Shown in pieces: positions 1 through 6,097 of a stretch of 64,000 bases of DNA. The stretch is taken from contig NZ_JACLZJ010000003.1 of the NCBI RefSeq assembly GCF_014253075.1, positions 62,001-126,000 on the forward strand, written 5' to 3'. Both the position numbers and the translations under genes were made by a program. The DNA is from Ochrobactrum sp. CM-21-5. Its GTDB lineage: Bacteria; Pseudomonadota; Alphaproteobacteria; Rhizobiales; Rhizobiaceae. The notes beneath the pieces were generated by a model. It saw nothing but the letters and a program-made list of their open reading frames with translations, ran no database searches and was not told where the DNA came from. Numbering within the stretch: the first letter of the stretch is position 1; each line of letters opens with the position of its first letter.

Positions 1-338
1 GCCATCAACTGTGGTTTCAATTGCTGATAATAACGTCCCCGTGCTTCGCCATGTACAGCGCCTTGCACTATGATCTGGCTGCCCATATCACTTTGGGGTT
101 TCAGAAGGACGGGGTTCATATGCACCGACGACGGCACGCCTGCCGCCAGTGCCTGAAGCCATTGCGCGCGTCCGATTTCTCCGCCATCATCACTGACGGC
201 AGCATTGTTCGACATATTTTGTGGCTTGAACGGACGCACCTTGAGGCCCCGGTTGCGGGCCACGCGGCAAAGCCCAGCGACAAGAACGCTCTTGCCGACA
301 TCCGAACCGGTTCCCTGAAACATGATTGCGCGTGTCAT
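1..338 (-). CDS. cobQ: Cobyric acid synthase CobQ, N-terminal part
   Basis: Amidates side chains of adenosylcobyrinic a,c-diamide to give cobyric acid, using glutamine and ATP, in cobalamin synthesis in the cytosol. The minus strand reads about 112 codons from the ATG at 338 to the window edge. Residues 1-20 open with [16 protein letters not shown], the ATP-binding P-loop of the dethiobiotin-synthetase-like domain, followed by [12 protein letters not shown], typical of CobQ/CbiP. The glutamine amidotransferase half lies outside the window, so completeness cannot be judged. It is divergent from the valine-catabolism pair, with about 180 bases between the starts. I see no cobalamin riboswitch in that gap, unlike the btu operon at 40 kb. 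Family assignment is secure from the N-terminal signature. Confidence 0.9.
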   Translation of the reverse strand, partial: MTRAIMFQGTGSDVGKSVLVAGLCRVARNRGLKVRPFKPQNMSNNAAVSDDGGEIGRAQWLQALAAGVPSSVHMNPVLLKPQSDMGSQIIVQGAVHGEARGRYYQQLKPQLM

Positions 339-520
339 GCGGATGTGGGTAACCGAACTTTCTTCCGCTGGCAACGGTATCGGGTGAGCGGCTCGTCTAT
401 GCAAAAATGCGCATCAGTTTATTACAAATGTGAGCAACATTATTCCAATGGAGCGTTGGCAGCCTCACGCTCTTATGTTCTAGTCGGGGCATGAGGAGCG
501 GTGCTCATAGGGAGGAAACC

Positions 521-1678
521 ATGGATACTGCCGACCAGAATCAGTTCGAACTGAATGAAGATCAACGCGCCATTCAGGAAATGGCGCGCGCCTTTGCAAC
601 GGACCGTGTTGCGCCATACGCACTTCAGTGGGACCGCGACAAGCACTTCCCGGTAGACGTCATTCGCGATACCGGCCCACTTGGCATGGGCGGAATCTAT
701 GTGCGCGAGGATGTGGGCGGCTCGGCCCTCAAACGCTTCGACGCGGTCCTGATTTTCGAGGCGCTTGCCACTGCCTGCCCGGCATTCTCGGCTTTTATCT
801 CGATTCACAACATGGCCGCGTGGATGATTGATTCGTTCGGGAGCGAGGAGCAGCGCCTGCGTTTTCTGCCGCAGCTCACGTCCATGGAATGGCTTGCGAG
901 CTATTGCCTGACGGAACCCGGCTCAGGTTCGGATGCAGCAGCCTTGCGCACCCGCGCCGTACGCGATGGCGACCATTACATCATCGACGGAACAAAGCAG
1001 TTTATCTCCGGTGCCGGTGCTACGGACGTCTACATCGCGATGGTGCGTACCGGCGAGGACGGTTCCAAGGGAATTTCCACTCTCATCGTGCCGAAAGATG
1101 CACCTGGCCTTTCGTTCGGCGCGAACGAACACAAGATGGGCTGGAACGCCCAACCCACCCGAACGGTCGTTTTCGACAATTGTCGCGTGCCCGTCGAAAA
1201 CCGGCTGGGTGATGAGGGCACAGGCTTCAAGATCGCAATGGCGGGCTTGGACGGTGGGCGCCTCAACATAGCTGCCTGTTCGCTTGGCGGCGCGCAATCA
1301 GCCCTCGACAAGGCGCTTGAATATTGCAGCCAGAGAAAGGCGTTCGGTCAGACGATCGACCGCTTTCAGGCCTTGCAATTCCGCCTTGCCGACATGGAAA
1401 CGGAACTTTCCGCCGCCCGCCTGCTGCTTTACGCCGCCGCCAGCAAACTTGATCGCAAGACCCACGACGCGAGCAAATGGTCCGCGATGGCCAAACGTCT
1501 CGTCACCGATACGGGCTTCAACACAGCCAATGACGCACTGCAATTGCTCGGTGGCTATGGTTATCTCCACGAATACGGTGTCGAGAAACTGGTCCGCGAC
1601 CTGCGCGTGCACCAAATTCTCGAAGGCACCAACGAAATCATGCGTGTGATCATCGCACGGCAGATGATCGGGCGCTGA
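521..1678 (+). CDS. Acyl-CoA dehydrogenase, probably isobutyryl-CoA dehydrogenase
   Basis: FAD-dependent acyl-CoA dehydrogenase of 385 residues. Seen: helical N-terminal domain, the flavin/substrate signature YCLTEPGSGSD near residue 125, the beta-domain motif GTKQFISGAG, and the C-terminal active-site segment ILEGTNEIMR with the Glu expected to be the catalytic base. The start is ATG 521 because GGAGG lies 7 bases upstream; an in-frame ATG at 491 has no such site. The gene after it (28 bases later) is 3-hydroxyisobutyrate dehydrogenase, so oxidation of isobutyryl-CoA to methacrylyl-CoA in valine degradation is the best guess. The enoyl-CoA hydratase and 3-hydroxyisobutyryl-CoA hydrolase needed between these steps are not in the window. 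Short branched-chain or other acyl-CoA substrates remain possible. Confidence 0.88.
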   Translation: MDTADQNQFELNEDQRAIQEMARAFATDRVAPYALQWDRDKHFPVDVIRDTGPLGMGGIYVREDVGGSALKRFDAVLIFEALATACPAFSAFISIHNMAAWMIDSFGSEEQRLRFLPQLTSMEWLASYCLTEPGSGSDAAALRTRAVRDGDHYIIDGTKQFISGAGATDVYIAMVRTGEDGSKGISTLIVPKDAPGLSFGANEHKMGWNAQPTRTVVFDNCRVPVENRLGDEGTGFKIAMAGLDGGRLNIAACSLGGAQSALDKALEYCSQRKAFGQTIDRFQALQFRLADMETELSAARLLLYAAASKLDRKTHDASKWSAMAKRLVTDTGFNTANDALQLLGGYGYLHEYGVEKLVRDLRVHQILEGTNEIMRVIIARQMIGR

Positions 1679-1705
1679 AAGCAGACATCACGAAGGAGGA
1701 GTGTC

Positions 1706-2596
1706 ATGGCCACAATCGCATTTATCGGCCTCGGCAACATGGGCGGCCCCATGGCGGCCAATCTGGTCAAGGCGGGACATACAGTGCGCGGTTTCGACCT
1801 GTTGCCCCAGCATCTGGAAGAAGCAAAGGCGAACGGGCTTGAAATCGCGGTAAGCGCTGCGGATGCAGTCGCAGATGTCGACGTGGTGATCACCATGCTG
1901 CCCGCAGGAAAACACGTTATCTCCGTTTATGAAGACATTGCGCCTAAGGCCCGAAAAGACTCACTATTTATCGATTGCTCAACGATTGATGTCGATTCCG
2001 CACGTCAGGCGCATACGCTTGCTGCACAACATGGACACTTGTCCATCGATGCCCCCGTTTCGGGTGGCGTGGGCGGTGCATCCGCCGGTACGCTCACATT
2101 CATGGCGGGCGGCAGCGACGATGCTTTTGGACGCGGTGAGCCATTTCTGAACCCCATGGCCGGGAAGATCGTGCATTGCGGCAATGACGGCGCCGGGCAA
2201 GCCGCAAAGATCTGCAACAACATGATACTCGGCATCTCGATGATCGGCGTCAGCGAGGCCTTTGTTCTTGCAGAAAAACTCGGACTTTCCCATCAGGCTT
2301 TGTTCGATGTCGCATCCACCTCGTCAGGCCAGTGCTGGTCATTAACCACCTATTGCCCCGTACCCGGCCCAGTGCCGACCTCCCCCGCCAACCGCGACTA
2401 CAAGCCCGGATTTGCTGCGGCGTTGATGCTGAAAGACCTTAAGCTTTCACAGGAAGCCGCCAGAAATACAGGGGCGGAAACGCCGCTCGGTGCGCATGCT
2501 GAAGAGCTTTACAATCGTTTTGACGGCGAGGGTCACGGCGGAGAAGATTTTTCAGGCATCATCAACTTTCTGCGCGAAAAATCCGACCCGTCTTGA
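1706..2596 (+). CDS. mmsB: 3-hydroxyisobutyrate dehydrogenase
   Basis: NAD-dependent oxidation of 3-hydroxyisobutyrate to methylmalonate semialdehyde, late in valine catabolism. The 296-residue protein matches the usual family length. It opens with the Rossmann motif IGLGNMGGPMAANL, has the substrate-binding DAPVSGG segment near residue 120, and KICNNM near residue 170, whose Lys is the family's catalytic residue. An AAGGAGGAG ribosome site precedes ATG 1706. It lies 28 bases after the acyl-CoA dehydrogenase and is probably cotranscribed with it. No mmsA (methylmalonate semialdehyde dehydrogenase) is present here. No clear terminator follows; a palindrome and a structured stretch begin about 55 bases downstream. 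Confidence 0.92.
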   Translation: MATIAFIGLGNMGGPMAANLVKAGHTVRGFDLLPQHLEEAKANGLEIAVSAADAVADVDVVITMLPAGKHVISVYEDIAPKARKDSLFIDCSTIDVDSARQAHTLAAQHGHLSIDAPVSGGVGGASAGTLTFMAGGSDDAFGRGEPFLNPMAGKIVHCGNDGAGQAAKICNNMILGISMIGVSEAFVLAEKLGLSHQALFDVASTSSGQCWSLTTYCPVPGPVPTSPANRDYKPGFAAALMLKDLKLSQEAARNTGAETPLGAHAEELYNRFDGEGHGGEDFSGIINFLREKSDPS

Positions 2597-2650
2597 TGAT
2601 TCAAGGCAAAGGAAAAAACTTGCATTGTTTAGATTTGCTTAAGTCTCTGA

Positions 2651-2664
2651 TAACCGTACGGTAA
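2651..2664. promoter_or_regulatory. Palindromic site TAACCGTACGGTAA
   Basis: The core ACCGTACGGT is a perfect 10-base palindrome, here flanked by A/A. The same core is centred just upstream of the TetR-family gene at 49571-50212 (site 50231-50244). It lies 55 bases after mmsB and about 17 bases before the first hairpin of the candidate small RNA, where an operator would overlap a promoter. Repressor binding is inferred only from the shared sequence. Confidence 0.45.
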
Positions 2665-2679
2665 CGATGTTCGTCTAAA

Positions 2680-2832
2680 AAGGAGCGAGAGACGGGTTGC
2701 ACCCTTCTCGACGCTCCGGATCTGGTACTGCGTACCGGAGCTCAAGTATCTTCCACCCGCGTATAGTTTGGTGGGAATGCCATGCGTATTTGGCAAAACC
2801 GTGCACCGCAAGGCAGCGCGGTTTTTGCCATT
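2680..2832 (+). ncRNA. Candidate structured small RNA
   Basis: This stretch has no supported gene but strong potential structure on the plus strand. Seen in order: a stem GGAGCG/CGCTCC (2682-2687 with 2712-2717) with further GAGA/TCTC pairing inside; a short hairpin GGTAC-TGC-GTACC (2724-2736); an imperfect stem TTCCACC/GGTGGGAA (2751-2777); and a last hairpin TGGCAAAACCG/CGGTTTTTGCCA (2791-2830) that resembles a rho-independent terminator. CTCCGG at 2714-2719 can also pair with CCGGAG at 2735-2740, giving an alternative fold. I do not recognise an Rfam family. It could be a small RNA, or a structured 3' region of the mmsB transcript. Confidence 0.35.
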
Positions 2833-2912
2833 CGATGCCCGGAGCCGCCAGCGGAACGACTATCGCTTGCAAAACCCGCCCGGACAGTCAGCTATTTTCC
2901 TTCAAATTGAAA

Positions 2913-2940
2913 ACGGCCCAATGGTTTTCCCTTGGGCCGT
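2913..2940 (-). terminator. Rho-independent terminator of the entericidin-like gene
   Basis: Inverted repeat ACGGCCCAA/TTGGGCCGT with a 10-base loop, 13 bases past the stop of the small lipoprotein gene. On the minus strand it is followed by TTTCAATTT. Confidence 0.8.
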
Positions 2941-2953
2941 ATTACAAAAAACT

Positions 2954-3088
2954 TTACTCTACAGTGTCTTGCACCGCATGCGCCGTGCTTTTGACGTCAC
3001 GTCCAACACCGCGAACCGTGTTCGCGCAAGAAGCAAGGGTGAAAGCGCAGAGGACAATAGCAACAGGAACAAGTCGGGTCAGCTTCAT
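2954..3088 (-). CDS. Entericidin A/B-like small lipoprotein
   Basis: A 44-residue protein. It begins MKLTRLVPVAIVLCAFTLASC, a lipoprotein signal with lipobox LASC, so the mature protein would start at Cys21 and be lipid-anchored. The remaining residues, ANTVRGVGRDVKS, match the short amphipathic entericidin/EcnAB pattern (N-T-x-x-G-x-G-x-D). A GGAGAG ribosome site lies just upstream of ATG 3088, so the longer in-frame reading from 3265 is not used. In enterobacteria, EcnA/EcnB form an antidote/bacteriolytic pair; in rhizobia single copies are common with unproven function, possibly in envelope stress. A terminator follows directly. A TAGATTTTATATG stretch about 150 bases upstream may hold its promoter. 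Confidence 0.8.
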   Translation of the reverse strand: MKLTRLVPVAIVLCAFTLASCANTVRGVGRDVKSTAHAVQDTVE

Positions 3089-3297
3089 GACAGTCTCTCC
3101 ATTGGGACGCTCAGTTCCGTACTGAAGACGGAACGCTATAGAGTAACCAAAACTCAACCGGCTTTTACCTCCCTCCACCTGCAAGGGCCTTTTCCGACAT
3201 GCTGGTGGTGAAGCCAATGCCCGGCTGTCACATATAAAATCTAGCGCAATGATTCTTGCTGGCAAGAGAAGGAATTAGCCCTGCCCAGGATTTTCCG

Positions 3298-4218
3298 TCA
3301 GCAGGAACGAAATGTTTCGAACCGGCCGGTACGGCGATAAATCTCGAAAACACTGCGCAAATGATCGGCCACGACCCGAATATGCGGTCCGGCCTCCGGC
3401 TTTACGGCCATCCCTAGCTGATAGCGCCCCAATGCCGGCAGTCCGTGTTCCGGGCCGAGCGCCACAATTCCGTCGCTCAAAAGCGTCTTGCCGAAAGGTG
3501 CTATGGCAAGGTCAGCCATGATGGCGGCTCGTTGACCAGTCGAATGTGAACTCATATAGGCGATCCGGTAGGGACGGCCTGAGTTTTCGAGCGCCTGCAA
3601 GGCATTGCCGCGCCATGCACATCCCTCTTCCCATATGGAAAGCGGCAATGGATCGCGGCGATAGGCGGTACCGCACTTTGCGCCCGCCCAGACCAAATCT
3701 TCATCGAGCAGAATCTCGATATCGCCCTTGCTGGGCACCGTATCGGAAATATTGACCAGGGTAACGTCGAGCCGACGCTCATCCAGACGTTTGCGCAGAT
3801 TGGAACTTTGGTCGATGACAACATCCACGGTCACACCGGGATGGGTTTCAGCAAAACGCTTGAGTACAAGAGGCAGGACACATTCACCAATATCGTCGGG
3901 TGAACCGAGCCGCACGACGCCGGTCACCGTCGGCGCAACGAATTTCGAAACCGCCTCGCGGTTCAGTGCAAGCAGACGGCGCGCATAACCAAGCAATACC
4001 TCGCCATCGCTCGTCAGCGTCACGGAACGCGCATCGCGGTCAAAAACAGCGACCCCGATCTGCTCCTCCAGCTTCTTGATCTGCATGGATACGGCAGATG
4101 GCGTTCGGAATACCGCATTGGCGGCAGACGAGAAACTCCCGGTATCCGCTATAGCCACGAATGTGCGCAGCACATCTATGTCGAGCATCGGCAGGGGATG
4201 TTGAACGGGCGCGGTCAT
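3298..4218 (-). CDS. LysR-family transcriptional regulator
   Basis: 306 residues, the usual LysR length. The winged helix-turn-helix occupies residues 13-72 (LDIDVLRTFVAIADTGSFSS and on to the MQIKKLEEQIG recognition region); the effector-binding domain follows with GVVRLGSPDD near residue 100. The N-terminal half resembles the LrhA/HexA type. ATG 4218 is preceded by GGAG at 7 bases spacing. It is divergent from a DUF1127 gene with about 140 bases between, the usual arrangement for a LysR protein that represses itself and controls its neighbour. In Brucella the LysR protein VtlR activates small DUF1127 proteins and the sRNA AbcR2, but this protein does not start like VtlR, so I do not equate them. 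Effector unknown. Confidence 0.88.
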   Translation of the reverse strand: MTAPVQHPLPMLDIDVLRTFVAIADTGSFSSAANAVFRTPSAVSMQIKKLEEQIGVAVFDRDARSVTLTSDGEVLLGYARRLLALNREAVSKFVAPTVTGVVRLGSPDDIGECVLPLVLKRFAETHPGVTVDVVIDQSSNLRKRLDERRLDVTLVNISDTVPSKGDIEILLDEDLVWAGAKCGTAYRRDPLPLSIWEEGCAWRGNALQALENSGRPYRIAYMSSHSTGQRAAIMADLAIAPFGKTLLSDGIVALGPEHGLPALGRYQLGMAVKPEAGPHIRVVADHLRSVFEIYRRTGRFETFRSC

Positions 4219-4355
4219 GATGGACTCCAGTGCAAAGCGCTAAGTTCAAATTTTCTGATCTTAATCCTTTCTATATTTCGTTTGATTGATCGTCAAGAGC
4301 GCCGCACACTCTTCCCAAGATCAATGGAAACATCCGCAGGATGAGGAGAACTAAA

Positions 4356-4583
4356 ATGAGCATTCAATGCCAGACCGCATCGGCTCACCCGGACACACAT
4401 TCCCGCTTGAGCAGATTATATTCAGTTCTTGCCGACCGTATTGACGCTTGGTCACAGGAACGTCGCCGGAAAAACAGCCTTCGCATATTGGAAGCCCTGC
4501 CAGATCACGTTCTGCACGATATTGGCTGGCCAGATATCAACGACCGTCTTCCCGGCTATCCGCGGACAAACCAGAAATCATGA
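4356..4583 (+). CDS. DUF1127 (YjiS-like) small protein
   Basis: 75 residues. The C-terminal half reads RRRKNSLRILEALPDHVLHDIGW, matching the DUF1127 core in which an Arg-rich helix leads to L-x-x-L-x-D-x-x-L-x-D-I-G. ATG 4356 is chosen because GAGGAG lies 8 bases upstream; the in-frame ATG at 4341 overlaps that site. Small Arg-rich DUF1127 proteins of alphaproteobacteria have been linked to RNA turnover, phosphate and carbon metabolism, and in Brucella to fucose use. The divergent LysR gene is the obvious candidate regulator. No clear terminator follows. No signal peptide or membrane segment. Confidence 0.82.
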   Translation: MSIQCQTASAHPDTHSRLSRLYSVLADRIDAWSQERRRKNSLRILEALPDHVLHDIGWPDINDRLPGYPRTNQKS

Positions 4584-4850
4584 CGTTCGATCGAGGGCAG
4601 GCTTAAGGGCCTGCCCTCAATTTCCCGACACTGAAATACCTTTTCGCGGCAGGCATTTAGCCGCACTTTGCAACCTGATCTTTCTATGTCTCAATAGTGA
4701 GCTATCCCGTTTACGTCATCGCCCTCCCCGTGTAATCCGGGCATGCGCAAGGGGACAGCCGGTCTGAAAGCGACCGGTGGAACCAAAATGGGAAAATCCC
4801 GTTTGGCAGTCTAGGCGGAGACAAACAGTCACATCGTGTCGGGAACCGCG

Positions 4851-5882
4851 ATGGAAGCTGTTGAGAATGGGAACGATCGGGCTATGAACCAGGCTTCATC
4901 GGTTAAACGGTCTATTGTCTTTTTTCTTGTTCCAAATTTTTCGATGATCGCATTTGCGACAGCGATAGAACCCCTGCGCATTGCCAACCGCATGCTTGGT
5001 TATGAAGCTTATCGCTGGCGGCTCACATCGACGGACGGCAAGCCTGTCACGGCATCCAACGGCGTGGAATGTGCGGTCAACGCCTCTCTGGAGGACGAGC
5101 GCCGGTACCTGCAGCGTGAGCAGCGCCCTTCGATGGTGTTCGTGTGCTCCGGCGTCAATGTCGAGGATTTTCGTAATAAATCGGTCTTCGCCTGGCTGCG
5201 TGAGGAGTATAACCGCGGCGTAGCCGTTGGCGGGCTCTGCACAGGCGCACATATTCTGGCAGCTGCAGGACTTCTTTCTGGCAAACGCTGCGCAATCCAT
5301 TGGGAAAACCTGCCCGGATTCGCCGAAGCCTTTCCGAAAGCCGAAGTCTATGCCGACCTGTTCGAAGTCGATAACAATCTCTATACCTGCGCGGGCGGCA
5401 CCGCTGCGCTGGATATGATGCTGAAACTGATCGGCGACGATTTCGACGCCAATCTCGTCAACAAAATCTGCGAGCAGGCTCTGACGGACCGGGTTCGCAG
5501 TCCTCAGGACCGCCAGCGTCTGCCATTGCGTGCCCGTCTAGGCATCCAGAATTCGAAGGTTCTGACCATCATTGAGATGATGGAGGCCAACCTTTCCGAA
5601 CCGCAAGCGCTCATTCGTGTCGCCACCAATATCGGCCTTTCCCGCCGTCAGGTCGAACGCCTGTTTCGTCAGGAAATGGGCCGCTCACCGGCCAGATACT
5701 ATCTTGAGATTCGCCTCGATCGCGCACGTCATCTTCTGTTGCAATCAGCCATGCCGGTAGTGGAAGTGGCGGTTGCCTGCGGCTTTGTTTCCGCGTCGCA
5801 TTTTTCCAAATGCTACCGCGAGCTTTACGGACGCTCCCCGCAGCAGGAACGCGCCGAACGCAAGATGCTCGTCGCCGCCTGA
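4851..5882 (+). CDS. GlxA-type transcriptional regulator (DJ-1/PfpI plus AraC)
   Basis: About 343 residues: a DJ-1/PfpI-like domain (roughly residues 20-200, with VAVGGLCTGAHILA around the nucleophile elbow) followed by two AraC helix-turn-helix motifs at the C-terminus (IRVATNIGLSRRQVERLFRQ and VEVAVACGFVSASHFSKCYR). This is the architecture of GbdR, ArgR and CdhR, which sense betaine- or arginine-related compounds. The next gene is a dimethylglycine/sarcosine dehydrogenase-like enzyme in the same direction, so a GbdR-like role in glycine-betaine breakdown is inferred. The start is uncertain: ATG 4851 has GGGAA 5 bases upstream, ATG 4884 would give 332 residues, and GTG 4836 is also in frame. 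A 16-base tandem duplication covers the stop codon. Confidence 0.85.
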   Translation: MEAVENGNDRAMNQASSVKRSIVFFLVPNFSMIAFATAIEPLRIANRMLGYEAYRWRLTSTDGKPVTASNGVECAVNASLEDERRYLQREQRPSMVFVCSGVNVEDFRNKSVFAWLREEYNRGVAVGGLCTGAHILAAAGLLSGKRCAIHWENLPGFAEAFPKAEVYADLFEVDNNLYTCAGGTAALDMMLKLIGDDFDANLVNKICEQALTDRVRSPQDRQRLPLRARLGIQNSKVLTIIEMMEANLSEPQALIRVATNIGLSRRQVERLFRQEMGRSPARYYLEIRLDRARHLLLQSAMPVVEVAVACGFVSASHFSKCYRELYGRSPQQERAERKMLVAA

Positions 5883-5905
5883 TCTCTGGGCCGCCTGATC
5901 TCTGG
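5874..5905. repeat. 16-base perfect tandem duplication over a stop codon
   Basis: GCCGCCTGATCTCTGG occurs twice in direct succession (5874-5889 and 5890-5905). The first copy holds the last two sense codons and the TGA of the GlxA-type regulator; the second is noncoding. It looks like a recent slippage or unequal-exchange duplication that does not alter the protein. Confidence 0.85.
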
Positions 5906-6022
5906 GTACGCATTGCAATGTCGCCTGTGCAACAGGCTTAGCTCTCTGCCTCCTGAAAAACACACAGAAAGCCATTGAGAAAAAGGCATCAGGCAAGACA
6001 TCGGTCGTGTCGCGCAGAGATT

Positions 6023-6045
6023 ATGTCGTATAAAGGCAGATGTCG
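6023..6045 (+). promoter_or_regulatory. Direct repeat ATGTCG, possible activator site
   Basis: ATGTCG occurs at 6023-6028 and 6040-6045, 17 bases apart, 50-75 bases upstream of the flavoenzyme start. Two half-sites on the same helix face would suit the adjacent AraC-type regulator. No clear sigma-70 hexamers are recognised here, as expected for an activated promoter. Binding is inferred. Confidence 0.3.
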
Positions 6046-6097
6046 CCCCCTGCCACTCACTATGGTTTTGTCAAATACCAACTAGGGTCGCATAAAA

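Noticed and set aside
2629..2872. Short frames on both strands in the candidate RNA region
   Set aside because: They only reflect the inverted repeats; none has a ribosome site.
4270..4300. FNR-like TTGATTGATCGTCAA in the LysR/DUF1127 gap
   Set aside because: The half-sites have the wrong spacing and one is imperfect.
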